A stretch of DNA of 63,108 bases from Vagococcus salmoninarum (GCF_003987495.1 NZ_NGJU01000021.1:1-63108); one strand, 5' to 3'. Counted from the stretch's first letter, positions 30,535-41,075 are shown. Notes: generated by a model not told the origin, from the letters alone. Made by a program: numbers and translations.

Positions 30535-31569
30535 ATGACATTAAGTACTGAAGATTTTGATTTTGATTTACCAGAAGAACTGATTGCCCAAACCCCTCTA
30601 GCAAATCGTGAAACATCTAAACTATTAACATTAGATAAAGAGACTGGCAAGCTGACAGATGGTCATTTTTCTGACATCTTAGATGAATTGAACCCAGGTG
30701 ACGCCTTAGTTTTGAATAATACCCGAGTGCTACCAGCCCGTCTTTATGGTGAAAAACCTGAAACTGGGGGCCATGTGGAAGTCTTATTGTTAACTAATAT
30801 CGAAGGAAATAAGTGGGAAACCTTAATTAAACCAGCCAAACGGGCTAAAAAAGGCACCTTGATTTCTTTTGGTGACGGCCGTTTGCAAGCCGAAGTCATG
30901 GAAGAAATTGAACATGGTGGTCGAATTATTGAATTTAAATACGAGGGAGTCTTCTTAGAAATTATTGAATCTCTAGGGGAGATGCCTCTACCACCTTATA
31001 TCAAAGAACGTTTAGAAGATCCAGAGCGTTATCAAACTGTTTATGCCGAAGAAAATGGCTCGGCGGCAGCTCCAACAGCAGGCTTACATTTTACGAAAGA
31101 GCTTTTAGATAAAATTGCTGCTAAAGGGGTTGAACTCGTTTATTTAACACTGCATGTAGGATTAGGCACTTTCCGGCCAGTTAGTGTCGATAATATAGCT
31201 GAACACCAAATGCATAGCGAATTTTACAAGTTAACACCAGCTGCAGCTGAAAAACTGCAGCAAGTTAAAGCCCAAGGTGGGCGGATTGTGGCTGTAGGAA
31301 CGACCTCGATTAGAACGTTAGAAACCATCGGCACTAAGTTTGCTGGTGAGATTCAAGCTGACAGTGGCTGGACAGATATCTTTATTACCCCTGGTTACCA
31401 GTTCAAAATAGTCGATGCTTTCTCGACTAACTTTCACTTACCTAAGTCAACGTTAGTCATGTTAGTCAGTGCCTTTGCTACCCGAGACTACACTTTAGCG
31501 GCTTATCATCATGCCATTGAAGAACGTTATCGTTTCTTCAGTTTTGGCGATGCCATGTTTGTTAAATAA
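30535..31569 (+). CDS. queA: S-adenosylmethionine:tRNA ribosyltransferase-isomerase QueA
   Basis: QueA converts preQ1 to epoxyqueuosine in tRNA. 344 residues starting [19 protein letters not shown] with family motifs [16 protein letters not shown] and GLHFT. ATG is ten bases after GAAAGAG. The partner tRNA-guanine transglycosylase gene (tgt) lies 600 bases downstream, with a terminator and unexplained DNA between. Confidence 0.97.
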   Translation: MTLSTEDFDFDLPEELIAQTPLANRETSKLLTLDKETGKLTDGHFSDILDELNPGDALVLNNTRVLPARLYGEKPETGGHVEVLLLTNIEGNKWETLIKPAKRAKKGTLISFGDGRLQAEVMEEIEHGGRIIEFKYEGVFLEIIESLGEMPLPPYIKERLEDPERYQTVYAEENGSAAAPTAGLHFTKELLDKIAAKGVELVYLTLHVGLGTFRPVSVDNIAEHQMHSEFYKLTPAAAEKLQQVKAQGGRIVAVGTTSIRTLETIGTKFAGEIQADSGWTDIFITPGYQFKIVDAFSTNFHLPKSTLVMLVSAFATRDYTLAAYHHAIEERYRFFSFGDAMFVK

Positions 31570-31580
31570 AAAAGACAAAA

Positions 31581-31617
31581 AAAAGAGCCAAGCTTCTCGA
31601 GGAGCTTGGCTCTTTTG
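31581..31617 (+). terminator. queA terminator
   Basis: AAAAGAGCCAAGCT / AGCTTGGCTCTTTT with an 8-base loop. One of the strongest stems in the window; nearly symmetrical, so it may work both ways. Confidence 0.9.
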
Positions 31618-32097
31618 TTGCTTTCGAAAGGAAACAGAAAATAAATGTGTGACTACTTTTGCATTAGTGACTCATGTAAAGTAAAGTGAATTTCTTTTTC
31701 GTTAAACAAAACACAGTTTCTTATACAACTTCAACATTGTTAACTACAATCTTACATCTGTTCGTTTTGCAATTTCTTTACGTTTAGATCTTAATGGTGT
31801 TCTTTTGGGTTGCGTATGCTTAAAACACGTATTGATTTAATAAAGTGTTACTTAACTACTTTACAAGCTTAACTTACAGTTGGTGAATCTTGTACAACTA
31901 ATCATATTATTGTTTACCTTTTTTACTTCGTGTAACAGTTTTCGAGAAATTCTTTTATTTTCTGTTTGGGTTCCTTTCTTATACTCTTATTAAACCATGA
32001 AAAGGAAACGTTTGCAAAGAATAAGCTCTAAAAAAATGAAAAAGGTCTAAAAGCTTCAAATAGATAGCTATTGCAAGCTGTTTTAGACCGTAAAAAC
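31618..32097. other. Unexplained 480-base non-coding region between queA and tgt
   Basis: About 70% A+T with no frame that has a ribosome binding site. A 14-bp inverted repeat (AAACAGAAAATAAA 31632-31645, complement 31954-31967) encloses 308 bases. A separate hairpin (GGTCTAAAAGCTT 32044-32056 with AAGCTGTTTTAGACC 32075-32089) sits just before the tgt promoter. It could be a structured RNA, a decayed element or a leader. I cannot assign it. Confidence 0.4.
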
Positions 32098-32126
32098 TTG
32101 CTAAAAACCCAAAGTAAGAGTATGAT
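32098..32126 (+). promoter_or_regulatory. tgt promoter
   Basis: TTGCTA (32098-32103), 17 bases, TATGAT (32121-32126). Confidence 0.6.
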
Positions 32127-32164
32127 ATTTTAGGTATCTAATAAAGAATGCAGATAGAAAGTAG

Positions 32165-33319
<1,155 letters not shown>

Positions 33320-33404
33320 AGAAATAAATAAAAATACTAGTAGTTTAAGTTAAACTTTGATAGAGTGTTAGAGAGACATTAAAAAAAAATGAGGTGAAAG
33401 ATAA

Positions 33405-33761
33405 ATGGGTGGAGGAATTAGCTTTTTATTTCCATTAATTATTATTGGTGGAATGATGTTTTTCATGTCAAGATCACAAAAGAAACAACAAAAACAACGT
33501 CAAGACTTATTAAATAGTATGGATGTTGGTAGTAAAGTTGTAACTATTGGTGGCTTACATGGTGTGATTTCTGAGATTAACACAGAGAAGAGTACTGTGA
33601 CATTAGATTGTGAAGGTATTTTCTTAGAGTTTAATAGAACAGCAATCTCAACTGTTGTGCCAACAGCTGAAGCAGTTACTGAAACAGTTGTAACTGAAAC
33701 AATTGTTGAACCAGCGGAAATCGTTGAAGAAGTAACAGAAGAAACAACTGAAGACAAATAA
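33405..33761 (+). CDS. yajC: Preprotein translocase subunit YajC
   Basis: 118 residues: one N-terminal transmembrane helix (about 5-22), the YajC core (RSQKKQQKQRQDLLNSMDVGSKVVTIGG starts near 24) and a long acidic Glu/Thr/Val tail. Associates with SecDF. ATG preceded by GAGGTGAAAG. A terminator follows. Confidence 0.92.
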   Translation: MGGGISFLFPLIIIGGMMFFMSRSQKKQQKQRQDLLNSMDVGSKVVTIGGLHGVISEINTEKSTVTLDCEGIFLEFNRTAISTVVPTAEAVTETVVTETIVEPAEIVEEVTEETTEDK

Positions 33762-33776
33762 CATTAACAGATGAAG

Positions 33777-33807
33777 AAGCTGCCGACTGATGTCGCAGCT
33801 CTTTTTA
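33777..33807 (+). terminator. yajC terminator
   Basis: AGCTGCCGAC / GTCGCAGCT stem, TGAT loop, CTTTTTA. Confidence 0.8.
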
Positions 33808-33850
33808 TTCTAAGAATTAGCAAATAAAAATACATGGACAGGTACTTACT

Positions 33851-34135
33851 ATGAGAGAAGAGTTTAATTGGCGGGAGAAATTAAAATTAAATCGCAAAGT
33901 AAAACAAAAATGTAAATCTTTTCATGAAAATGGCTATAAAACGGTTAAAGAGACAGATCTTTGGGGGTATTTACTAGATTATCGCTGGCCCCGTTTAGAA
34001 AGTCTGACTATCAATGAAAAGATCAAAGATATTTCCGTCGTTACTTTTAATGAGTTTTTCGATTATCAACGAATTAAAGCTCAAACAAAAGCACCAAATT
34101 TGTTTGATTGGGAAAATATGGAAGATCTCTTATAG
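33851..34135 (+). CDS. comN: ComN-like post-transcriptional regulator
   Basis: This 94-residue soluble protein matches the Post_transc_reg family (KTVKETDLWGYLLDYRW..). Bacillus ComN controls comE mRNA translation/localisation and is encoded in the same tgt-yajC neighbourhood. ATG start; the upstream GACAGGTACTTACT is a weak ribosome binding site. A small terminator follows. Confidence 0.75.
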   Translation: MREEFNWREKLKLNRKVKQKCKSFHENGYKTVKETDLWGYLLDYRWPRLESLTINEKIKDISVVTFNEFFDYQRIKAQTKAPNLFDWENMEDLL

Positions 34136-34167
34136 AAAGTTACCTAATTCACAATACAAACTAGAGG

Positions 34168-34191
34168 AGCCTGAGTTTTAAGGCTTTTTTT
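34168..34191 (+). terminator. Small terminator after comN
   Basis: AGCCT / AGGCT stem with 8-base loop and T7. Confidence 0.6.
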
Positions 34192-34252
34192 GTTTATCAA
34201 AATATAGTCAAATAAACTTGATAAATAGCTGTTAATATCATTATCTGAATAA

Positions 34253-34270
34253 TTGTGAAAAATATCACAG
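34253..34270 (+). promoter_or_regulatory. Rex operator 1 of adhE
   Basis: TTGTGAAAAATATCACAG closely matches the Rex consensus TTGTGAANNNNTTCACAA and lies upstream of the -35. Rex represses when NADH is low. Confidence 0.7.
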
Positions 34271-34277
34271 AAAACTA

Positions 34278-34306
34278 TTTACAAACAAAAAGATCTATAG
34301 TATGAT
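34278..34306 (+). promoter_or_regulatory. adhE promoter
   Basis: TTTACA (34278-34283), 17 bases, TATGAT (34301-34306), between two Rex boxes. Confidence 0.75.
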
Positions 34307-34309
34307 TAA

Positions 34310-34327
34310 TTGTGAAAAGTGTAACAA
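34310..34327 (+). promoter_or_regulatory. Rex operator 2 of adhE
   Basis: TTGTGAAAAGTGTAACAA lies just downstream of the -10, covering the expected start point. Confidence 0.75.
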
Positions 34328-34355
34328 AAGAAAATTTTCATAGGAGGATTTACAT

Positions 34356-36938
34356 ATGGTAGCCAAAAAAGAAACAGTAGATGTTCAAAGTATGATCGAT
34401 GAGTTAGTGACAAAGGGGAATGAAGCCCTAGTTGCAATGGAAGATTTTAATCAAGAGCAAGTGGATCATATTGTTCATCAAATGGCAATGGCAGCATTAG
34501 ACGCTCACATGCCTTTAGCAAAATTAGCCGTTGAAGAAACTGGTCGCGGGATTTATGAAGACAAAGCAATTAAAAACATGTATGCTTCAGAATCAATTTG
34601 GAACAACATTAAAGATAATAAAACAGTTGGTGTCATTAACCGTGACGATCAAAAAGGCATCGTTGAAATCGCAACACCAGTTGGCGTCGTTTGTGGAGTA
34701 ACACCAACAACGAACCCAACATCAACAACAATTTTTAAAGCGATGATTTCAATTAAAACACGTAACCCAATTATTTTTGCTTTCCACCCAAGTGCGCAAA
34801 AATCATCAGCAGCGGCAGCGCAAATTATTTTAGATGCAGCAGTTAAAGCTGGCGCACCGGCTAACTGTATTCAATGGATTGAACACCCATCATTAGATGC
34901 AACAAGTGGTTTAATGAATCACCCAGGAGTAGCAATTGTCTTAGCAACTGGTGGTGGTGCCATGGTTAAATCAGCTTACTCAACTGGTAAACCAGCTTTA
35001 GGTGTTGGCCCAGGTAACACACCAGCCTACATTGAAAAATCAGCAAAAATCAAACGTGCTGTTAACGATTTAATCGTTTCAAAAACTTTTGATAACGGCA
35101 TGATTTGTGCTTCTGAACAAGGTGTCATCGTTGATCAAGAAATCTACAAAGAAGTTAAAGCTGAATTCGAAGCTCACCAAGTGTACTTCGTGAAACCAGC
35201 TGAATTAAGCAAATTAGAAGCAGCCGTTATGAATGATGCTAAAACAGCTGTTCGTCCAGCCATCGTTGGTAACTCAGCTGAAGCGATTGCTAAACAAGCT
35301 GGTATCAAAGTACCAGTTGGCACTAAAATTTTAGTTGCTGAACTTGAAGGTGCTGGCATTGATTACCCATTATCATTAGAAAAATTATCACCAGTCTTAG
35401 CAATGATCAAAGCTAACAATCGTGATCACGCCTTTGAATTATGTGAAAAAATGTTAGAGTTTGGTTTAGGTCATACAGCAGTCATTCACTCTGAAGACGA
35501 AGACTTACAATTGAAATTTGGTATGAAGATGAAAGCGTGTCGTATTCTTGTTAACACACCAGCTGCAGAAGGCGGAATCGGTGATATCTACAATGAATTA
35601 GTCCCATCGTTAACATTAGGTTGTGGCTCTTACGGTAAAAACTCAGTCTCTAAAAACGTCTCAGCTATTAACTTAATTAACGTTAAAACAGTCGCGAAAC
35701 GGAGAAATAATATGCAATGGTTTAAACTACCTAAAAAAATGTACTTTGAAAAAAATTCATTACAATATTTAGAAACAATGGAAGATGTTGAACGGATTTT
35801 CTTAGTCTGTGATGCTGGCATGGTTAAATTCGGTTATGCTGACTTAGTTATGGAAACTTTAAGAAAACGTAAAAACAAAGTTCAAATCGAAGTTTTCTCT
35901 GATGTTGAACCTGATCCGTCAACAAACACAGTTTATAAAGGAACTGAAAGAATGGTCGAATTCAATCCTGATACAATCATCGCTTTAGGTGGTGGATCAG
36001 CAATGGATGCTGCCAAAGGTATGTGGATGTTCTTTGAACACCCAGAAACAGAATTCTTTGGAGCGAAACAAAAATTCTTAGACATTCGTAAACGGACTTA
36101 CAAAATTGAAAAAGCTGAAAAAACTCAGTTCGTCTGTATTCCAACAACTTCAGGAACTGGTTCAGAAGTCACACCATTCGCAGTTATTACCGATAGCGAA
36201 ACAGGGGTTAAATACCCATTAGCTGACTACGCCTTAACACCAGATGTGGCAATCATTGACCCACAATTTGTGATGTCAGTTCCAAAGTCAGTGACAGCTG
36301 ATACGGGGATGGATGTCTTAACTCATGCTTTAGAATCATATGTGTCAGTTATGGCTTCAGATTACACTCGTGGTTTAAGTTTACAAGCAATCAAATTAGT
36401 TTTTGCTAACTTAGAAGCGTCATGTGATGCACCAAATGAAGACAACCGTGAAAGAATGCATAATGCTTCAGCTTTAGCTGGAATGGCCTTTGCTAATGCT
36501 TTCTTAGGAATTAATCACTCAATCGCTCACAAATGTGGTGCGGAATACCATATTCCACACGGTCGTACGAATGCGATTCTTTTACCACACGTGATTCGTT
36601 ACAATGCGAAAGACCCTTCTAAACATGCTATGTTTGCGAAATATGAAAGCTTCCACGCTGACGAAGATTACGCTGACATCGCTCGTTTCCTAGGCTTGAA
36701 AGGTAATACAACGGCTGAATTAGTTGAAGCGTTAGCTGTTGAAGTTGCTAACTTAGGTGAACGTGTTGGTATCGACATGAGCTTTAAAGCTCAAGGCGTG
36801 ACGAAAGCTCAATTAGATAGTACAGCTGATCGTTTAGCTGAATTAGCTTACACTGACCAATGTACGACAGCAAATCCAAAACAACCATTAATTAGTGAGC
36901 TAAAAGCAATCATTGTTCAAGCTTACAATGGAAAATAG
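34356..36938 (+). CDS. adhE: Bifunctional aldehyde-alcohol dehydrogenase AdhE
   Basis: The 860-residue fusion converts acetyl-CoA to ethanol through acetaldehyde, regenerating NAD+. The N-terminal CoA-acylating aldehyde dehydrogenase has its active cysteine in MICASEQG (about 248). The C-terminal iron alcohol dehydrogenase (about 450-860) has GGGSAMDAAKG and GMDVLTHALESYVS, and iron ligands in NHSIAHKCG and HIPHGRTNA. The ribosome binding site is TAGGAGG. Codon choice is more biased than in neighbours, as expected for an abundant enzyme. The two Rex boxes indicate redox control. Confidence 0.98.
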   Translation: MVAKKETVDVQSMIDELVTKGNEALVAMEDFNQEQVDHIVHQMAMAALDAHMPLAKLAVEETGRGIYEDKAIKNMYASESIWNNIKDNKTVGVINRDDQKGIVEIATPVGVVCGVTPTTNPTSTTIFKAMISIKTRNPIIFAFHPSAQKSSAAAAQIILDAAVKAGAPANCIQWIEHPSLDATSGLMNHPGVAIVLATGGGAMVKSAYSTGKPALGVGPGNTPAYIEKSAKIKRAVNDLIVSKTFDNGMICASEQGVIVDQEIYKEVKAEFEAHQVYFVKPAELSKLEAAVMNDAKTAVRPAIVGNSAEAIAKQAGIKVPVGTKILVAELEGAGIDYPLSLEKLSPVLAMIKANNRDHAFELCEKMLEFGLGHTAVIHSEDEDLQLKFGMKMKACRILVNTPAAEGGIGDIYNELVPSLTLGCGSYGKNSVSKNVSAINLINVKTVAKRRNNMQWFKLPKKMYFEKNSLQYLETMEDVERIFLVCDAGMVKFGYADLVMETLRKRKNKVQIEVFSDVEPDPSTNTVYKGTERMVEFNPDTIIALGGGSAMDAAKGMWMFFEHPETEFFGAKQKFLDIRKRTYKIEKAEKTQFVCIPTTSGTGSEVTPFAVITDSETGVKYPLADYALTPDVAIIDPQFVMSVPKSVTADTGMDVLTHALESYVSVMASDYTRGLSLQAIKLVFANLEASCDAPNEDNRERMHNASALAGMAFANAFLGINHSIAHKCGAEYHIPHGRTNAILLPHVIRYNAKDPSKHAMFAKYESFHADEDYADIARFLGLKGNTTAELVEALAVEVANLGERVGIDMSFKAQGVTKAQLDSTADRLAELAYTDQCTTANPKQPLISELKAIIVQAYNGK

Positions 36939-36956
36939 TACTACCCCATATTTTGG

Positions 36957-36986
36957 CCTACTAGCTCCCCAGCTAGTAGGTTTTTT
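36957..36986 (+). terminator. adhE terminator
   Basis: CCTACTAGCT / AGCTAGTAGG perfect stem, CCCC loop, T6. Confidence 0.95.
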
Positions 36987-37188
36987 ATCATCTCAAAGGC
37001 AATAAACCTTTCGAAAAGTCAATAATTAAAAGAATCAGTAGGCTATTCCAAGAGAGTTCATAAAATTAACTTAAGATTTAGTTGATTCTCGGTGAAAGGA
37101 GAATCCCTTATAGAAAAAGCTCTGATTTAATGGTAAAATAGTTCCTATCGTATGCAATAGTCAGAAGAAAGTACCATGAGGTGGAACA

Positions 37189-38052
37189 GTGAAGAAATTC
37201 AATTCTAGTAAAAATATTATTATCGCGATTATTTTAGTAATTATCGTGGTCTTTTTAGTGAGCTATAGCTCTATGAAACGTGATGAAACGAAAGAAGTCG
37301 GCGTTGTCCAATCAGTAACTAATGATTTAACAGCGACCTTAGATAATATTTTGTCTTTTCCAATGCGAGCCGTTGAAGGCAGCGTCCAGTCGATCAGTAA
37401 TTTATTCAATACTTACGAAGAAAATGATCGCTTGAAAAAACGCTTAGATGAATACGCAGCGATTGAAAGCCAAAATAAAACCTATGAAAAAGAAAACAAA
37501 GAATTAAAAGAGCAGCTGAATTTAACGGAAACATTATCAAGCTATGACACGATTAGTGGCAGTGTGATTACCCGCTCCCCTGATACTTGGCAAGATATTT
37601 TAATTATTAACAAAGGTAAACGTGACGGTGTTGAAGCGGAGATGCCAGTCCTTGGTAGTAAAGGCTTAATTGGCCGTGTGATTTTGTCTAATGAAACCTC
37701 AGCTAAAGTTGAATTGTTAACGTCAACTAACCAAAATTCCAACCACTTCCCAGTGATGGTCTCACCAAAAGAAGGGGAGTCTATCTACGGGTTAATGGAA
37801 AAATACGACGACGAAGAAGAAGCCTTTATCGTCAGTCAGCTAACATCATTAACTAACATTAAAGTCGGTGACTTAGTCAGTACATCAGGTCTAGGCGGCG
37901 GTTCGCCAAAAGGTTTAGTTGTAGGAGAAGTCAAAAAAATTAAAGAAACGAGTTTTGGTTTAGATAAAGAAGTCTACGTCACACCAGTTTCTTCAATGTA
38001 TGACATTTCCGTCGTAACAGTTGTTAAACGCTTGCTAGGAAGTGATGAATAA
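37189..38052 (+). CDS. mreC: Rod shape-determining protein MreC
   Basis: 287 residues: N-terminal transmembrane helix (about 9-26), coiled coil (about 75-115) and the beta-barrel MreC core (GSVITRSPDTWQDILIINKG, GLIGRVI). It scaffolds the elongasome outside the membrane. GTG start with GAGGTGG upstream. No mreB lies next to it. Confidence 0.95.
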   Translation: MKKFNSSKNIIIAIILVIIVVFLVSYSSMKRDETKEVGVVQSVTNDLTATLDNILSFPMRAVEGSVQSISNLFNTYEENDRLKKRLDEYAAIESQNKTYEKENKELKEQLNLTETLSSYDTISGSVITRSPDTWQDILIINKGKRDGVEAEMPVLGSKGLIGRVILSNETSAKVELLTSTNQNSNHFPVMVSPKEGESIYGLMEKYDDEEEAFIVSQLTSLTNIKVGDLVSTSGLGGGSPKGLVVGEVKKIKETSFGLDKEVYVTPVSSMYDISVVTVVKRLLGSDE

Positions 38053-38053
38053 A

Positions 38054-38560
38054 ATGGAAAAACGTTCAGTTATGTCAGTTTTATTGCCAGTGATTTTAAT
38101 TGTCTTAATGTTACTAGACGGCCAAATTAGTAATATACTTCGAGGAGTAACTAACAATCAGCTATTTTTAAATAGTCACTTGTTGTTAATTGGCTTGATT
38201 CTAGGCAGTTTATATTTTGAACGGAAATACATGGTCATCTTATCAATTAGTATCGGGATCTTATTTGATGTTTACTATTATAGTATTATCGGCATTAATA
38301 TGGTTTCTTTACCTTTAACAGTTTTATTGATTTATGTGGTCTTTGAGTATGTTCGACCGTCTTTTATCTCAATCTTACTAAGTTTAGTTATCTTTATAAC
38401 AATTATGGATAGTAGCGCTTACTTATTACAAGGGGTATTCGGATTGATCAACAGTGATTTCCTCGGATTTATCACTCGAAATCTCGGACCAACGATGATC
38501 CTGAACGGTTTGTTCTATACGTTACTAGCTTATCCAATCAAAAAAATCGCCAAGTTATAA
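38054..38560 (+). CDS. mreD: Rod shape-determining protein MreD
   Basis: 168 residues with about five transmembrane segments, the normal MreD layout. It follows mreC directly. I prefer the ATG at 38054 (MEKRSVMSV), ten bases after AGGAAG. Upstream starts at 38042 and 38045 overlap the mreC end but sit too close to that ribosome binding site. Confidence 0.9.
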   Translation: MEKRSVMSVLLPVILIVLMLLDGQISNILRGVTNNQLFLNSHLLLIGLILGSLYFERKYMVILSISIGILFDVYYYSIIGINMVSLPLTVLLIYVVFEYVRPSFISILLSLVIFITIMDSSAYLLQGVFGLINSDFLGFITRNLGPTMILNGLFYTLLAYPIKKIAKL

Positions 38561-38590
38561 AATAACAGTCTTTTACCAATGAAATGTTTT

Positions 38591-38626
38591 TGTAACATAG
38601 CTATTATCTTGTTGACATGTTGTTAT
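38591..38626 (+). promoter_or_regulatory. Possible WalR sites upstream of sagA
   Basis: Two direct-repeat matches to TGTWAH-N5-TGTWAH: TGTTGA-CATGT-TGTTAT (38610-38626, 11 of 12) and a weaker one at 38591-38607 (TGTAAC-N5-TATTAT). WalR commonly controls such hydrolase genes. Motif match only. Confidence 0.4.
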
Positions 38627-38703
38627 GATACAATTCATCTATTGACGAGAAAGAAAACTCAAAATTTATATAAAATAAAGAAAAATAGTCGGGGGAATGA
38701 ACA

Positions 38704-40038
38704 GTGAAGAAACGCATTATATCTGCTTTAATGGTAAGCACAATTGTCTTAGGAACGTTAGCATTACCAGCGGTGGCACTTGCAGACGACTACGATACTA
38801 AAATTCAACAGTCAGACAAAAAAATTAACGAATTAAGCTCTCAAGAAGCAGCAGCTTCAGAACAATTAGCAGCAGTTTCAGCGAATATTGCTAATATTCA
38901 AGAGAAAGCTGAAGCATTATTAGCTGAACAAGCTAAATTAAACCAAGCGGTAACAACACTTGGAGAAGAAATCGCTGGTTTAAACCAACGAATTGAAAAA
39001 CGTGATGAAACGATCAAAGAACAAGCCCGTTCAGTCCAAGTTGATGGACAAGCAACTAGCTATATCGATGCTGTTTTATCAGCAGAATCAGTTTCAACTG
39101 CCTTAAGCCGCGTTTTTGCAGCGACTCGTTTAGTTTCAGCAAGTAACGACTTGATGAAACAACAAGAGTCAGATAAAAAAGAAGTTGAAACTAAAAAAGT
39201 TAAAACAGAAGAAAAAGCCGAAGCAATCAATGCCAATGCGGCAGAATTAGAAGCTCAAAAAGGTGAATTAGTCGATCAACAATTATACCAACAAGCCTTA
39301 GTTAGCGAAATTGCTGCTGAAAAAGAAACTGAAAAAGGTAAAAAGTCTACTTTCGTAAAAGAAAAAGAAGAAGCGGAAGCAGCTCGTGCTGAACAAGCCC
39401 GTTTAGTTGAATTAGCAAGAGAACAAGCGAAAGCGGCTGAAGAAGCTGAGCAAGCACAAGTGCAAGCAGAACCTGAAGCTTCAATTGAAGAAACGCAAAA
39501 TACAACTACAAATTCAACAAATAACTCAACAACTGGTAACACTAACACAGGTAATACGAATAACTCAGGTAACAACAATTCAGGCAACAATAATTCAAAT
39601 AATGGCAATAGTAACTCTGGTAATGGCAATGTAACGCCACCACCAGCGCCACCAGTTCAACAGCCTGAAAAACCAGCACCAGCACCAGGTTATTCAAATG
39701 TGATTGCTGCAGCACTTCAATACGAAGGTAAACCATATGTTTGGGGAGCAACAGGTCCTGATGCCTTTGACTGTTCTGGTTTAGTCCAAGCAGCCTTTGC
39801 AGCAATTGGTAGACCAATGGGTCGAAATACAGTTGCCCAAGAAGCTGAAGGAACAAGAATTTCTGTGTCAGAAGCTCAACCAGGAGATTTATATTTCTGG
39901 GGACCAGCTGGCGCAACTTATCATGTTGCCATTGCAACTGGCGGTGGAAGCTTTTTCCATGCCCCACAACCAGGTCAAAATGTTGGCTACGGATCAATCC
40001 AATACTTTACACCAAGCTTTGCTGTCCGTGTAAACTAA
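38704..40038 (+). CDS. sagA: SagA-like secreted NlpC/P60 peptidoglycan hydrolase
   Basis: 444 residues: signal peptide (1-27, VALA-DD), long coiled coil (about 30-250), Asn/Ser/Gly/Thr low-complexity linker (about 265-315), proline patch, and a C-terminal NlpC/P60 domain with Cys357 (DAFDCSGLV) and His407 (YHVAIATGG). This is the architecture of enterococcal SagA, a DL-endopeptidase that releases muropeptides and is needed for daughter-cell separation. Its position after mreCD also matches Enterococcus. GGGGGAATG-type ribosome binding site and GTG start. Confidence 0.9.
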   Translation: MKKRIISALMVSTIVLGTLALPAVALADDYDTKIQQSDKKINELSSQEAAASEQLAAVSANIANIQEKAEALLAEQAKLNQAVTTLGEEIAGLNQRIEKRDETIKEQARSVQVDGQATSYIDAVLSAESVSTALSRVFAATRLVSASNDLMKQQESDKKEVETKKVKTEEKAEAINANAAELEAQKGELVDQQLYQQALVSEIAAEKETEKGKKSTFVKEKEEAEAARAEQARLVELAREQAKAAEEAEQAQVQAEPEASIEETQNTTTNSTNNSTTGNTNTGNTNNSGNNNSGNNNSNNGNSNSGNGNVTPPPAPPVQQPEKPAPAPGYSNVIAAALQYEGKPYVWGATGPDAFDCSGLVQAAFAAIGRPMGRNTVAQEAEGTRISVSEAQPGDLYFWGPAGATYHVAIATGGGSFFHAPQPGQNVGYGSIQYFTPSFAVRVN

Positions 40039-40055
40039 TTTAACTTTAAACTATT

Positions 40056-40085
40056 AAGCGAACTCTTCGGAGTTCGCTTTTTTTT
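40056..40085 (+). terminator. sagA terminator
   Basis: AAGCGAACTC TTCG GAGTTCGCTT, then T8: UUCG tetraloop. Confidence 0.95.
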
Positions 40086-40162
40086 ATTTGAAATTTTAGC
40101 TAAGCTTACTTGTGGATTGTGCTATAATTGAGCAAAATGCTTTCAAGGGCGGTGTTTTAATC

Positions 40163-40897
40163 GTGGACTTTTATCAACATCTAAAAAAAAATCAAACTAA
40201 ATTAAACCAACAAGAAAGTAAGTCACTGGCTTATTTAATTGAAAATGTCGAGACAATAAGAGAAAAGACGTTAAAAGAAGTGGCTGACAATTTATTTTTA
40301 TCACCAAATACTTTAGTGAGATTAGCCAAAAAATTAGAATTTCAAGGGTATTCAGAATTAAAAACCAGTTTACTATTAACTATTCAGGGACACAAAAATG
40401 TCATAGCATCAACACCATTAGACGAGCAGATTATTAAAACAAAACAACTGCTAACTAATGACAGTTTAAGCCAAATTACGAAGTTACTAGATGAAGCAGA
40501 AAATGTCTTTTTCTTTTCTTGTGGTCTTTCAAAATACCCATGCGAAGAATTCAATGAACGTTTACGGATCATCGGTAAAGTTAGTTCCTCTTATCATGAA
40601 CCTCATGTGATGCAACAACGAGCTAAAAATGTCACCGAAAAAGATTTGATTTTTGTTGTGAGCCTGAGTGGTGAGACTAAGACACCTCTAGATGCAACAA
40701 TCATAGCTAAACATCGCCAAGGGAAAGTTGTCTCTTTAACCAGCTTATCTCAAAATAGTATTGCCAAATTAGCAGATGTGGCGCTATATACCTTTGATAC
40801 ACCGATTTATGTTGACGGGATGGATGTGACAAGTCGTTTATCTTTCACTTATCTCTTTGATCGGTTGTTCGAAGCGTATATCAATAGGAGTCAATAA
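40163..40897 (+). CDS. RpiR-family regulator of the maltose PTS locus
   Basis: 244 residues: N-terminal HTH_6 (about 1-75; LKEVADNLFLSPNTLVRLAKKL) and a C-terminal SIS sugar-phosphate-binding domain (about 100-230; VFFFSCGLSKYPCEEFNERL, VVSLSGETKTPLDA). In Bacillus the malA/glvA-malP/glvC locus is activated by an RpiR-type protein (GlvR/MalR), and this gene has the same neighbours. GTG 40163 follows AAGGGCGGTG. An upstream ATG would precede the apparent TATAAT (40123-40128) and is rejected. Confidence 0.85.
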   Translation: MDFYQHLKKNQTKLNQQESKSLAYLIENVETIREKTLKEVADNLFLSPNTLVRLAKKLEFQGYSELKTSLLLTIQGHKNVIASTPLDEQIIKTKQLLTNDSLSQITKLLDEAENVFFFSCGLSKYPCEEFNERLRIIGKVSSSYHEPHVMQQRAKNVTEKDLIFVVSLSGETKTPLDATIIAKHRQGKVVSLTSLSQNSIAKLADVALYTFDTPIYVDGMDVTSRLSFTYLFDRLFEAYINRSQ

Positions 40898-40984
40898 AAT
40901 TAAGGCAGGCAGTCGTAAGGAGGGGTTTCTTATGATTGTCTGTCTTGTGTTTTATAACACGCAAATGTGTTTAAAAATAAAGGA

Positions 40985-40998
40985 TGTAACCGCTACCT
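40985..40998 (+). promoter_or_regulatory. Probable cre (CcpA) site before glvA
   Basis: TGTAACCGCTACCT matches the cre consensus TGWAARCGYTWWCW in 12 of 14 positions. It suggests glucose repression of the locus. The first nine bases (ATGTAACCG including the base before) recur at 42473-42481 before the PTS gene. Confidence 0.5.
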
Positions 40999-41075
40999 AA
41001 CTTAGGCTAGAACCATTGAGTTGCAGAAAGTCTGAGCCTATAATATGATTATCAACTAATTGAGGAGTGGTAGTT

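Noticed and set aside
31646-31953. Short frames (14-30 codons) in the queA-tgt gap as small proteins
   Set aside because: None has both a start codon and a ribosome binding site.
32044-32089. GGTCTAAAA...TTTTAGACC hairpin resembling a type II CRISPR repeat or crRNA-like stem
   Set aside because: Single copy, no spacer array and no cas genes in the window.
39276-39997. Long opposite-strand frames over sagA
   Set aside because: They arise from the low-complexity Asn/Thr/Gly linker and codon bias, and have no ribosome binding sites.
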